NCBI GenBank assembly: GCA_900169235.1
Contig: FWCC01000190.1
Span: 62,001-126,000 of the forward strand
From: Zarea fungicola
Taxonomy: Eukaryota > Ascomycota > Sordariomycetes > Hypocreales > Cordycipitaceae
Length of the DNA stretch: 64,000 nt
Reading direction: 5' to 3'
In this document: positions 10,893 through 21,219 of the stretch, in pieces
Layout of the letters: each line of letters starts with the position of its first letter
How positions within the stretch are numbered: position 1 is the first letter of the stretch
Notes under the pieces: generated by a model
What the model was told of the DNA's origin: nothing
What the model saw: the letters and a program-made list of their open reading frames with translations, nothing else
Databases searched by the model: none
Translations under genes and position numbers: made by a program

Positions 10893-11904
10893 ATGGGTTG
10901 GCTACCGTCAATATTTGGAGGCGGAAAATCCAATGATCCAGTTGGCAACCTGGACCCGAAGCTCCGTGAATTTCTGGACAGAGAGTCCCCAATTAAATAC
11001 ACGCCGCCGAAGGCAACGTCTTCCGATCTACCGTCTTCGACAACAGGGCAAGTGAGCGCAGCTGCTCCCGTGTCTGACAATTCCACAGTGCCAGTCGTGC
11101 CGTCCAAGAGCTTGTACCAGGACGGCCGCTACGCACATCTGTGGAAGAACTACCGATCGCTTTCGCAAATCGAGGCTGAGAATGCCACGGAGCAGGAGAA
11201 GCTGGTGAACATCCTCGACGGGTACAAGGAGCGCAAGAATGCGATTGGCGTGGCGGCCATGGAAAACTGCGCTATTCAGCAGGAGGAGTGGATTAACTGC
11301 ATGAAGAACGGCAGCTGGACGGACCAACTACAGATGTGCCGGCACCAAGTACATCGATATGAGCGTTGTTACACCATGCAATCGGTATGAGATATCCATT
11401 TTCGTCCCGCCGTTTCTTGATGTCTTTTTTCTAGCAATGAAAAGAAACTAATGATTTGAATTTATGTAGAGGTTCCTTCGCGCTCTAGGATATGGCTCTG
11501 TAATCGACCGGCCACCACAAGTTGAAGAGGATATTCAGATGCACGCCGACATCCTATACAATCGCATGTTAGACCACGAAAAGGCCGTCGCTAAGGCCAA
11601 GAAAGCTGGCCAACCGATCCCAGTATTCGATTCCGTGGTGCCAAAACTAACCAAGTCAATGCCTCAACCTGTGGAGGAGGTCGAAAAGACGTGGCGCGAG
11701 ACACTGGACAAGCTGCCCGTGGGTGAGCGCGAGGCAGAGGAGGCGGCGTTGCGCGCCGACTATAAGACGAAAGAGGATGTCGCGAAGAACATCAAACAAA
11801 TCATGGATGCGAAGAAGGAACAAAGACTGGCCCGGCAGGAAGCGGGAGAGGGAACTATCACAGATGCCCTATCCGCGTTGTGGAATGGCAAGGGAAGCAA
11901 GTAG
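10893..11904 (+). CDS. Twin-CX9C protein, Emi1/DUF3128-like
   Basis: Model: join(10893..11384, 11470..11904), 308 aa. One 85-bp intron (GTATGA..TGTAG) joins CYTMQS to RFLRALGYGS. The centre carries two CX9C pairs, C-AIQQEEWIN-C and C-RHQVHRYER-C, within the block LYQDGRYAHLWKNYRS..SWTDQLQMC. This matches the fungal Emi1/DUF3128 family as I remember it. Twin CX9C proteins are usually oxidised in the mitochondrial intermembrane space, so a mitochondrial site is inferred. The C-terminal 140 residues are a charged helical stretch. The precise function is unknown. The yeast member was named for early meiotic induction. Confidence 0.8.
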
Positions 11905-12178
11905 CTTGAAGTGATTGGGCCAGTAAAAATGCGTTATAACAATGTTGAGGGAAACGCTGTCAATGCAGAAACGGGTGTAAAATATTGTACATTAACTGAA
12001 ACCCGCGAGCCAATGAGCAAGTTATGAAGATTTTCGCAAAAGAATACAAAGAGTACAACTTGTGCTGTTATGTAGGTATGTATTACTTTGCAATAGCTTT
12101 GCAATAGCTTTGCGCATTGTAAAGGTTTGCTAGTAATATATTAGTTTTTAGTGAGTCAACTAACATGCAAGAAGAGCG
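11905..12178. other. Short intergenic with TTTGCAATAGC direct repeat
   Basis: 3' flank of the twin-CX9C gene. An 11-bp unit, CTTTGCAATAG, occurs twice in tandem near 12088-12110. Nothing else was seen. Confidence 0.5.
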
Positions 12179-12252
12179 GATCCCGTGGTCTAGTTGGTTA
12201 TGGCATCTCGTTAACACCGAGAAGGTCCCCGGTTCAAGCCCGGGCGGGATCA
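12179..12252 (+). tRNA. trnV-AAC: tRNA-Val (anticodon AAC)
   Basis: The 74 nt fold as a cloverleaf: acceptor GATCCCG/CGGGATC, D stem GTC/GGC, anticodon stem TCTCG/CGAGA with loop TTAACAC (anticodon AAC), T stem CCCGG/CCGGG with loop TTCAAGC, discriminator A. There is no intron. A TTTTT run at 12255-12259 follows as the RNA polymerase III terminator. Confidence 0.97.
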
Positions 12253-13095
12253 TACTTTTTGCTATTGTTAGCTAGCAATGGCTAAAAAAAATAGTTGGCT
12301 AGAAGCGTCCTTTGGTGTTTCTTTTGTCCCCCATATCAAATCAATAGTTTTCACGTAAATAGCAGGCTATCTCATGGCATGCAAATGTTGCAGGTCATTC
12401 TCGAGTGAGTAAAGGCGCTGGCCGCGGTACAGGCAAACTTTTATTGTTTGTTGTCACCTTCGCGCGAGTCATTCAGGTAGCATTGCATTTAGAAGTGTAT
12501 GTACAGTTACAACGGCGCACATGGATCATTTCGCTAATGAGGAAAAAATTATGAATAAAAAATTAATATATTGCTTGATACATTTGCCTTGTTACATGCC
12601 TACACTATATCTATTTTATCAAAGAGCATTCGAAGGCAAGTCACTGCACTTATGGAGTTACCCTATACGAAGCGTATCTTCCTGGACCACCTGCTAACAT
12701 CCCTCGTCTTCGCAAGGTTGAACAGGATGTAACTGAATGTGACGGGTGAAACGAATAGCCAAGACCACGACAAAAGACGAACATGGGTTCCGGTACTCGG
12801 CATCAGAGAGCCCGTTGCGGTTCAATCTTGGAACAGAAAGGCAGGATGAGCAGACTGAACACCACAGACCCTTTTGAAATACAAACATGTACATCAAGTA
12901 CAAGTATGCATGTATTGAATGTTCCGTTTGCAATCACACTTTGCAAGAAACGCGAATCATACCATAAAATAAACAGCCTAACCAGGTGAAGAATCCATTC
13001 CTCTGCGCCAACAAATATCTATCTATGAATTGGAAAAAATAATAATAATGAGAATCCTGCGCCCTCTTGATGCATTTTGTCGTGTATGATTGTAG
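12253..13095. other. Intergenic, no gene seen
   Basis: Begins with the Pol III T run of the tRNA and ends in the 3' flank of the URI1 gene. Only short ORFs are present on either strand, none family-like. Confidence 0.5.
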
Positions 13096-14964
13096 TTATT
13101 GTCGAGACAGGCGAGCTGCCTTGAAGCGGCTCAGAGGAGCTCCACTGTCGTCAATCTCGTCAAGTGGCTGCGTTGCGCTCTCTTGCTCCTTTACGAAACC
13201 GTCACCATTGCGCCGAATGAAGAGGCTGCGCAGCCGGTGATGCTCCTCGGCGACACCCATGTGGATCATCTCGTCGTCGAGCTCGCTGGGGTCTGTGGGT
13301 CGTGAAACGGTTTGCTTTTCGACTAGTGTATCGGCAATCGTTGTTCCCTCGGGGCCAGTAGGCATTAATCCCTCATCCTGGCGCTGTTGCTGAGAGAGGA
13401 AAGAGGCGGGCACATCAAGGGGCCCCTTGGAAATCTCCCCGTATGGTTGCGTGGCAGTCGTGGCCTGTTTGAAGCGCGACGGCTTGCGTGTTGATGTTGA
13501 TGCAGCTGTCTTGGGTGCAGGGGCTCTCTCTATGACGAGATCGCTCAGCGGCTCAACGATGTCCAAAACATCTGTCTTGGCAGCCTCGGTTTGTGTAAGG
13601 GCAGTAGCAGCTTTAATTGTGGGCGGCGCAATATCCAGCTCATTTGCGAATCGGACACCTTTTTTCGGTTCATTTCTGCTAGCATTCCTGTCCTTGACTA
13701 TGGACTTCGTAGGCGCGACAGAAGAGGATGCCGGGGCCGGGGAATCATTTTCGTTGATGCGGATACGACCGATACCTTCGCCATCATCATCATCGTCCGA
13801 GTCCTTTTCTTTAGTCTCTTGCTCCAGCTTCTGCGTGAAACGAGATTTGACGCCGAGCTTTACTTCAAGCTGCAGCATTCGTCGCCGGTATTTATCTGTA
13901 ACCATGCGACCAGTAAACCGGCCGTACTTGTCTTCTTCATCGTCATCCTCGTCTAGGTCATCATCTCCAGCCATCCATTCATCATCGTCAAATTCGTCAC
14001 CGTCGTCATCGTCGTCATCGTCGTCATCTTCATCATCTTCAAGGTTGAGCTCAGCAACCACGGCACCCATCTCGCCCATGCTGTATTTAAGCATTTGCTG
14101 GCGCAGCTCAGCATCGTCTTCATCCTCATCATCTGGGACAATGGCGGGTTGGCTACTAATCTTTTCTTGTTCCCTAGCAGTCTTCATGATACCATCTACG
14201 CGTCTCGCCATTCGTGAGACCTCAGGAGCAGTTTGCTCTGCCACAGGTTGCGACTCGGCAGGCAGTGATATGGATTCCTTGACCTTGGCTGGCTGCGAAG
14301 CGACGGGCGCAGATGTGGATTCCCTGGACTTCTGGGAAGGTGTCTCCGTCGGAAGACTGTTGGGATTTGCGTCGCGTTGCGTGTTGGAAGAGGCAGATGC
14401 CAAAGGATCCAAAGCCACAGTGTCAATGCCAGCCTTCTCAAGTGCTGCCTGGACACGCGGTAAGGTCTCTCCGGGTCGATTTAGACTGAATGACACGACA
14501 TTGCCGTACTCATCCAGCTCTTCAAGAATTTCAGTTATAGGCGGACCATTCTCATCAATGGCACCATGCTCGTTGGATTCTTGGGCCTCCAAGTGCGCCA
14601 ACTCTGCCTTTTCTACCTGTGTCTTCAACGTGCGCACGTTTTGGCTGACATATTTAATGCGCTGTTCCAGAATGTCGACGATTGTGTGACGGGAACGCCG
14701 GGGTTGACCGAAAATATTATCCAGCTTTTCGTCGTCAAGTACATCGCCGTCAAAGCCAGCTTTTATCCCCTGCAGCTCCTCCGCTGTCGGCGTCTCGGAC
14801 AGCACCTCGATCTCTTCCTTCAGCGACTCGTACTCGGCATCCAAGGTCTGCCAGTGTTGCAAGTTTTTGCGTAATTTCTCGACCTCGCCCTTGAGATGAG
14901 AAACATGGTTATCAACATTGGCAAGTGTCTCATGACCAGGTGGCACTTGCGATGCTGCCGCCAT
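13096..14964 (-). CDS. URI1: Unconventional prefoldin RPB5 interactor (URI1/Bud27)
   Basis: Prefoldin-like chaperone that binds Rpb5 and helps assemble RNA polymerases. It is also linked to TOR signalling in yeast (Bud27). 622 aa, no intron. The ATG is at 14962-14964; the frame upstream lacks another ATG. Residues 10-140 form the prefoldin-alpha coiled-coil pair (HVSHLKGEVEKLRKNLQHW..LEQRIKYVSQNVRTLKTQVEK), followed by ILEELDEYGNVVSFSLNRPG. The middle is disordered with long Asp/Glu runs. The C-terminus carries the DUF3835-type block DEMIHMGVAEEHHRLRS. The acidic runs create a long Ser-rich antisense ORF (13427-14689), which is not a gene. Confidence 0.88.
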   Translation of the reverse strand: MAAASQVPPGHETLANVDNHVSHLKGEVEKLRKNLQHWQTLDAEYESLKEEIEVLSETPTAEELQGIKAGFDGDVLDDEKLDNIFGQPRRSRHTIVDILEQRIKYVSQNVRTLKTQVEKAELAHLEAQESNEHGAIDENGPPITEILEELDEYGNVVSFSLNRPGETLPRVQAALEKAGIDTVALDPLASASSNTQRDANPNSLPTETPSQKSRESTSAPVASQPAKVKESISLPAESQPVAEQTAPEVSRMARRVDGIMKTAREQEKISSQPAIVPDDEDEDDAELRQQMLKYSMGEMGAVVAELNLEDDEDDDDDDDDDGDEFDDDEWMAGDDDLDEDDDEEDKYGRFTGRMVTDKYRRRMLQLEVKLGVKSRFTQKLEQETKEKDSDDDDDGEGIGRIRINENDSPAPASSSVAPTKSIVKDRNASRNEPKKGVRFANELDIAPPTIKAATALTQTEAAKTDVLDIVEPLSDLVIERAPAPKTAASTSTRKPSRFKQATTATQPYGEISKGPLDVPASFLSQQQRQDEGLMPTGPEGTTIADTLVEKQTVSRPTDPSELDDEMIHMGVAEEHHRLRSLFIRRNGDGFVKEQESATQPLDEIDDSGAPLSRFKAARLSRQ

Positions 14965-15643
14965 AGTTTGCAAGCAAATGAGCGTATTTGTTGCGTTGGA
15001 TGCTTAAGAATCAAGTTAAAAAAAAGCCTTGTCGTGATGGTTCGCTGGTGGAGACCTTTATGGGGCCATCGTTGCGGAAAGGCGGATCACTAAAATAGGC
15101 TGCAGTTAATCTGCCACGGCAGGCAGAAGACTGTGGAACGTTACTCTAGAGATTGATGAATGATCTGGTTCCTTCAGAGAGGTCCGGAGGTTCCCAAGGT
15201 ACTAATAAAAGGTAACTAGCACACATGATTGAATCATTACTGCTTCACTAATGAAGTCACCGACGGGTTGAAGCGTCAAGGCTGCAACTCAACTCAGGCT
15301 GGTCTTTCGGACCATCGCTCTCCAAAGCGATTAGAGCAGTAACAAGTTTATAGACCAGACCAGCAACGAAGGCTTTTGGAGAAACGCAACCATTCTGATT
15401 TGTGCATAGAGGCCTTTGGAAATAAATGGACAAATGTTCCGCATCACTCACATTGGAGGTAGAGAAATTCACGATGGAAGACTAAGTAAGCTGGGCTGAA
15501 AAAAAAAGCCCCTCACGCCAATCCAGTAGTCTAGGTTATTTAATCGGAGTCGATCTTGGTGCTTATATAGAGGGAGAGTTGCCCATCCACTTGGGACTGC
15601 CCTCCCTTCCTCATCTGTCGATTGGATAGATTACTCGTCAAAC
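14965..15643. other. Divergent promoter region of URI1 and the GFA gene
   Basis: Start-to-start spacing of 679 bp. A TTATATAG-like element lies at 15564-15571, about 75 bp before the GFA start. The ORF at 15257-15472 (minus) has no family features. Confidence 0.45.
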
Positions 15644-16717
15644 ATGGCATCGAATATAGCAACACGCACAGTTGAAGCCAAGTGTTACTGCGGCGGTGTG
15701 CACTTCACGCTCGACATTCCAGTAGCAAACCTGCCCCTCAGGACGTCCATCTGCAACTGCAGCATCTGCCGTTACAACACGGGGACTTTGGCCAACATGC
15801 ACGCAAACCTTGTTGCGGGGGTGGAGCCGAAATGGATTGCCCCGTCTAGTATCGACAGTTTGGCGACGTACCAGATTCCCAACGTCGGCTACACAACCAA
15901 GTCCTGCTCGACCTGCGGCTGCCACGTAGGTGCCTTTTGCGCCGATGACAGCACGTGGACGCTCGCAACAGTGCTTTTCACTGAGCACAGCCGCGAAATT
16001 GTCAATGTGACATCGCACTTCTTTAGCAAGTCGGCTGGGGACGGGGGTCTGGCTGGCATCTTGACGCATATGCAGGGCAAGCCGCTCTCATCCTGGAACC
16101 CCAACGACGATGCACCTAACGCCGCCCGCGCGGTAGTAGAGTTAGCGATGGAGACAAACAGACAGGAGCGACTCCGAGCCGAGTGTCACTGCGGCGGCGT
16201 CTCCTTTACCATCCCACGACCGACCAAGGCCATGGCCGAGCACGCATATGCCAAGAATTTCGTTTCGCCGCTGGATCCTACGAAATGGTATGGCACAATC
16301 GATCTATGTAATGATTGCCGTGTTATAAACGGAACTCCTGTTGCGTCTTGGATTTTTGTGCCGCTTAGCTTTATAGAATCAGCCGTCGGCGAGGACCTCA
16401 AGATTGGCACGACCAAAACCTACGTCTCGTCTGAGGGCGTCACGAGAGCATTCTGCTCAGTCTGCAGCGCCACCGTGTTTTTTCTGTACCATGGGCGCCG
16501 CTACGACGGCGTGCCTGTGGTGGACATATCAACGGGTCTACTCAGAGCGCCGGAAGGAGCCATGGCGGATGATTGGATTACCTGGCGGTCGCGGGCAGCG
16601 TTTGAAGGAAGCGGGCTTGGCTATGATAAGGACATGGCCGAGGGCATCATTGAAGGAATGAAAAAGTGGGCAGCTGAGAGGAACGGCGGAGTGGTTTTGA
16701 CGGGTGAAATTGGGTGA
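15644..16717 (+). CDS. Protein with two GFA/Mss4-like (DUF636) domains
   Basis: Intronless, 357 aa. Two copies of the glutathione-dependent formaldehyde-activating (GFA) fold are in tandem. Domain 1 (residues about 8-120) has KCYCGGVHF, NCSICR and CSTCGC; domain 2 (about 180-300) has ECHCGGVSF, CNDCR and CSVCSA. These are the zinc-binding Cys pairs of the family. The family name comes from bacterial Gfa, but most fungal members have no proven substrate, so catalytic function is not assigned. Residue spacing is intact in both domains. The start is the first ATG after a TATA-like box. Confidence 0.88.
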   Translation: MASNIATRTVEAKCYCGGVHFTLDIPVANLPLRTSICNCSICRYNTGTLANMHANLVAGVEPKWIAPSSIDSLATYQIPNVGYTTKSCSTCGCHVGAFCADDSTWTLATVLFTEHSREIVNVTSHFFSKSAGDGGLAGILTHMQGKPLSSWNPNDDAPNAARAVVELAMETNRQERLRAECHCGGVSFTIPRPTKAMAEHAYAKNFVSPLDPTKWYGTIDLCNDCRVINGTPVASWIFVPLSFIESAVGEDLKIGTTKTYVSSEGVTRAFCSVCSATVFFLYHGRRYDGVPVVDISTGLLRAPEGAMADDWITWRSRAAFEGSGLGYDKDMAEGIIEGMKKWAAERNGGVVLTGEIG

Positions 16718-17227
16718 GACTTGAGTAACTGGCAGCGAAGATGGCACTAATGATGACTGGTGACGGTGATGGTGATGGTGACGAGGACGAGGACGATTAT
16801 GATAAGTAATGGCGTTGGTGGTGCGGTTATTGGCCGTCGGATTGTGGAGTTTGATGTTGATTGCAATGATGCTTGCTGGTCACCAACTTGTCATGTAGTG
16901 AATATTCCGACTAGTTATGACTGATTAATTGCATAATTTCCTGCTCGGGTTTGCTCCAAATAAACAAGATTTTTTTTCATCGCCTCTGCGCCATAGTTAC
17001 GGATGAAAATATAAAATAAAACTCGCCGCAACTTCTTCTTGGTCACGTCCCACATCTCCTTCAGTTTTTCGTCGCCCGTTGCCCGATACAGCGCCGATCC
17101 CGCTGCAGCAGGCTGCGCCAAAGTTTATTAGCCGCTCCTGCAAGTTTGCTATCTCAGCTCTTTCTGCCCGACGTATCAAAAGGGTGCAAATTTGCCGAGA
17201 CTCACACCAAAAAAGAAGCCCATTTCA
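16718..17227. other. Intergenic with (GGTGAT)n-type microsatellite; MET7 promoter
   Basis: A purine-rich repeat (GGTGATGGTGATGGTGACGAGGAC pattern) spans about 16759-16796, just after the GFA gene. The rest is the leader of the FPGS gene. Small minus-strand ORFs at 16915-17179 were seen but not accepted. Confidence 0.5.
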
Positions 17228-19017
17228 ATGCAGAATGCGTCGAGGCGAACATTCTCTCTCATAGCCAGGCTATTTTTCGCCCCGTCATCACAAACCGGTC
17301 GCACAATGGCAACCGTGCCTGTCGCTGCCTTACGAACCTACAATGTGAGAACTTTCCTCTCCCGTGTCAAATGACCTTATTCCAACAAGCTTCCAGGATG
17401 CTATTGATGCACTAAACACACTACAAACGCCTTATGAAGTCATTGAGGCAAGGCGAAAGGCTGGTGTCAAGCCTGATGCCAGCTCCATGAAGGAGATGCG
17501 CGCCTATCTTAACCGCATAGGCTATTCAGTATGCCTCCCTCACCCCAAACTCATTATCTTGCTTGCGATAATGTCTCACCATAGCAAAATACTTATGTAA
17601 ACTCGACAGCCCTCAGATTTGGACCGCCTAAACATTATCCACGTAGCAGGAACCAAGGGCAAAGGCAGTACATGTGCCTTTGTCGACTCCATTCTTGCCG
17701 AGTATCGTCGGACGACGGGCACACCCCAAAAGTCTGGCCTCTTCATATCGCCACACCTTATCGCTGTCCGTGAGCGCATCCGAATCAACTCGGCACCAAT
17801 CTCCGAGCATCTCTTTGCAAAGTACTTTTTCGAGGTCTGGGACCGCTTGGAGTCGTCCACACTGCACGCCGATGATGGGGTGCCCCTAAAATCTAAACCC
17901 ATCTACGGCCGTTATCTCACGCTCGTCAGCTGGCATGCGTTCTTACAGGAAAATGTCCATGTTGCCGTGTATGAAACCGGCGTGGGCGGCGAATTTGATG
18001 CGACAAATGTCGTGGAGCGGCCACTTGCGTCGGGCATTACCACGCTCGGCATTGATCACGTCTACGTGCTCGGCGACACTGTAGGCAAGATTGCGTGGCA
18101 CAAGGCGGGCATAATGAAGACGGGCAGCCCTGCATTTAGCGTGGAGCAGTTCCCCGAGGCAGCTGAGGTACTGCGGACACGGGCTGCGGAGAAGAAAGTG
18201 CATCTTACCGAGTTGCCCATTAATCCAGGGATACAAGGTGTGCGCATCAAGCCCATGGCGACGTTTCAGCAACGGAATGCCTCGCTGGCGATTGCGCTGG
18301 CTGAGACGGCACTGAGTAAGTTCGGCATCAAGATCGGTGAAAAGGATGCAAAGGAACTACCCCGGGAGTTCAAAGATGGTCTTGAAAAGACAAGTTTTCG
18401 TGGCAGATGTGAAGTCAAGGCTGAGGACAAGATTACCTGGCACGTAGACGGTGCACACACAGCAGATAGCTTGAAAGTATCAGCGCAGTGGTTCGCACAC
18501 GAGACAGAAAAGAGGTATGAAATAATCGCTACTTACCGTTGAAAACTCCTCAGAGATCATTTGCTAACTCTATGTCTATAGAACTGGCCCTCGCGTCCTC
18601 ATCTTCAACCAGCAAGGCCGCAGCGAAGCCGTCAACTTTCTTGAGTCCATCCACACCACCAACAAGAAACCCAGTAGCTCCGATGCTTCTTCATCCACGA
18701 AATCCTTTGACCACGTCATCTTTTGCACCAATGTCACGTACGCCAAAACAGGCTACAAGCGAGACTTCGTCAACAACCAGGTCGACCCCAAGGAGATTGA
18801 GGGCATGACAGCTCAACGTCGCTTCGCTGAGAAATGGGCACAGCTGGACCTTAACGCAGATATTCGTGTCATTCCTACCATTCAAGAAGCACTGGACTAT
18901 GCTCGGAGCTTGGGCGAGGGACTTGAGCACGGGAGTAGCGTGCAGGCTTACATCACAGGGAGTCTGCATCTTGTCGGTGGAGCCTTGGGAATACTTGAGC
19001 AGGCTGATGCATTGTAG
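17228..19017 (+). CDS. MET7: Folylpolyglutamate synthase (first of a convergent pair)
   Basis: Adds glutamates to folates, in cytosol and mitochondria. Model: join(17228..17344, 17397..17528, 17610..18514, 18582..19017), 529 aa, three short introns (52, 81 and 67 bp). The ATP-binding P-loop is HVAGTKGKGSTCAF; other Mur-ligase blocks are SPHLIAVRERI, ETGVGGEFDATN, LGIDHVYVLGDT and WHVDGAHTADS, with C-terminal YITGSLHLVGGAL. The first ATG (17228) precedes an Arg/Ser/Phe-rich leader (MQNASRRTFSLIARLFFAP) that looks mitochondrial. An in-frame ATG at codon 27 could start a cytosolic form, as is known for other eukaryotic FPGS genes. Its stop lies 73 bp from the stop of the next FPGS gene. Confidence 0.93.
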
Positions 19018-19090
19018 TAGTATGCCATCGTCTCATGCAGTATAAATTATGGGATATATAGATGTGTACGACCTTTCTTTAAATGCTCAC

Positions 19091-20743
19091 TTATAATAGG
19101 CTACCAGGCTCAATCTCCCGCATAACACTTCCAACAAGATGTAGACTCCCGGTGACCAGCACCTTCTGTCTCGTACCCTTACCACCAGCAGGTTTCTTTC
19201 TAGCTTCTGCCACAGCGGCCTGAATATTATCAAATACGTAGATTTGGCATTCCGGTACCAGAGTCTTCATTGCCTCGGCTCCAGCATTCTGTACAGTCAA
19301 ATCACCATCATGCTCCGTCGCCGTCTGTTCATTCCTAGTAAACACCGCCCGAGAAAAGACACCCTTGCCACTTTGTTTAGCTACGGTTTCTAAAAGGTGT
19401 GCTAGCAGCCTCGGTGCATCACGTTCTTGCTGGTTAAACACCAACACCACCGACTCGTCTTCAGATACACTCTGCAACAACCACTTGCCCACTTCCTGGA
19501 TGCTATCTTTTGTGTGTGCCCCATCCAACATCCACTCCACGTTATGCTGCTCACTCTCGTCACGGATGACCTCGCATCGACCGCGTAGCTTTGCATTCTG
19601 CAAACCACGGACTGTGTCATCCGTCAGACGCTCCAGCGTCTCTGCCGTCGAGGCAGCCTTGTCCTGTAACCCTAAATGCTCCTGCACAGCGAATATAGCA
19701 AGGGCCTGATTCCGTCTCTGAAAATCGCCGCGCAGCGCGCTCTTCACACCACACCATGCATCAACCGCCTCCTCATCTACCTCGACAAGCCTCGCACCTC
19801 TGTCCGCAGCTCTCTGCCTCAACACATCCATGACACCGGGCTCGCCCTTTAGGCCAAGTGTATACCCTGTGACGGCGGGCTTGAAAATCCCGGCCTTATG
19901 CCACGCAATCTTTTCCACTGTGTCTCCCAGCATTGCCGCATGATCTATACCCAGCTGTGACACCACGGTAGCCGATGCCGCCTCAGCCGGCAACACATTC
20001 GTCGCATCGTACTCGCCGCCGATGCCGCACTCCATGACAACGTCCCGGACGCCCTCCCGCAGAAAGATGTGCCACGCCAGAATGGTCAGAAACCGGAAAT
20101 AAAACGGCTTCGACAGCGGTCCTTGCGCGAATTCTGCGGTCTGGCCGTCCGCCAGCGCCGCCGCCGTGAAGCGCTCCCACAGCTCGTAAAACGCTGTCGC
20201 AAAGGCCGCCTGGCTGACGGGCTCACCATCAATGGCGATACGCTCCCGCGGACTGACAAGGTGTGGGCTCGTGTATGTGCCCACGGGTCGACCCGCCCCG
20301 CGGAGCTCTTCGCGCAAGAGGGACGTGGCGAATGCACAGACGGAGCCTTTCCCCTTGGTGCCCGCGACGTGAATATGCCGGATCCTGGCGAGGTCCTGTG
20401 GCGTGTAGCCAGCTTTGCGGAGCCACTCCAGCATCTCAGGGATTGCCTGTGAATTCAAGTCCTTGGAAGCTAGCTCCTGCTGCTGTTGTTGCCGAGGCTT
20501 CTCAAAGAGCGTGGTGATCGCACGGTTTGACGCCAGCAGGTTGAGCTTTGCCAGCGCGGCGGCGTAGTCCTCACGCAACGGCACCATCTTTGTTGTTGAT
20601 GTGCTCATTCCATGAAAGTGAAGATTATTGAATGAGGGATGGCGTGGGTTCCAGCTGCGGGCAGATGCTTTGCAAGCGGGTGTGGCTGCTGCATGTAATG
20701 AGTTGATAGACTGTTGAGTGAGGCGACTGTGTCTTGAGTTCAT
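19091..20743 (-). CDS. Second folylpolyglutamate synthase-like protein, intronless
   Basis: 550 aa in one exon, ATG at 20741-20743. It has the full Mur-ligase set: HIHVAGTKGKGSVCAF, SPHLVSPRERI, ECGIGGEYDATN, LGIDHAAMLGDT, MLDGAHTKDS and GSLHLVGSVMREIEPG. It is closer to FPGS (Met7) than to dihydrofolate synthase by these motifs, but the split of labour with the neighbouring copy cannot be read from sequence. The N-terminal about 45 residues are basic and Ser-rich, with a second ATG at MSTSTTK, so dual mitochondrial/cytosolic starts are again possible. It faces the other FPGS gene tail to tail. It is strongly diverged from it and lacks its three introns. Confidence 0.9.
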   Translation of the reverse strand: MNSRHSRLTQQSINSLHAAATPACKASARSWNPRHPSFNNLHFHGMSTSTTKMVPLREDYAAALAKLNLLASNRAITTLFEKPRQQQQQELASKDLNSQAIPEMLEWLRKAGYTPQDLARIRHIHVAGTKGKGSVCAFATSLLREELRGAGRPVGTYTSPHLVSPRERIAIDGEPVSQAAFATAFYELWERFTAAALADGQTAEFAQGPLSKPFYFRFLTILAWHIFLREGVRDVVMECGIGGEYDATNVLPAEAASATVVSQLGIDHAAMLGDTVEKIAWHKAGIFKPAVTGYTLGLKGEPGVMDVLRQRAADRGARLVEVDEEAVDAWCGVKSALRGDFQRRNQALAIFAVQEHLGLQDKAASTAETLERLTDDTVRGLQNAKLRGRCEVIRDESEQHNVEWMLDGAHTKDSIQEVGKWLLQSVSEDESVVLVFNQQERDAPRLLAHLLETVAKQSGKGVFSRAVFTRNEQTATEHDGDLTVQNAGAEAMKTLVPECQIYVFDNIQAAVAEARKKPAGGKGTRQKVLVTGSLHLVGSVMREIEPGSLL

Positions 20744-21219
20744 GGCTGACACAACAACTGCCGTCCCTGGGGATTCCGATATCCCCTCAAAGAAAAGTTA
20801 TATTTGGTTAAAGGGAAGGTATGCGGTTCATAAAAGCATTTCCGAGTATATCTCCTCTGAAATTGCATGGATGTTGTAAGTAAAAAAGTCTCAAATTCTA
20901 GTCCCGTTCGTTGTTGCGGGTCATAATCTCATTTCACTGCAAATAACTGCCCGACCGAGCTGCACCAGTACATCGGCGGCCCTCTCTCTAGGGCCGGCCA
21001 ATGGCTATAATCGACAGTATTGAATAATTACAAGCTGAATTCATATTAAGCTACCACAGACAAAAATCCAACCCAGTTTTGTACAGCCTATGGTGAACTT
21101 TCAAGACAGTCTATTGATTTATCTAATACATAGGCTACGTGCCTCCAAGACGCATCTCCCTAAACCAAATGTACAGCACAAAGAAAAACGACGCATTGTT
21201 TTAGGAGCCTCCCCATTTT
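20744..21219. other. Intergenic, no gene seen
   Basis: Promoter of the second FPGS gene and 3' flank of MIC60. No ORF of note. Confidence 0.5.

Noticed and set aside
12179..12252. Possible tRNA intron or second tRNA beside tRNA-Val
   Set aside because: The 74 nt fold completely without an intron, and no second cloverleaf was found nearby.
13427..14689. 420-codon plus-strand Ser-rich ORF opposite URI1
   Set aside because: The Ser runs are the complement of Asp/Glu codons in URI1; no independent evidence.
16915..17179. Small minus-strand ORFs before the first FPGS gene
   Set aside because: Two overlapping frames, no family match, and they lie in the FPGS promoter and leader.
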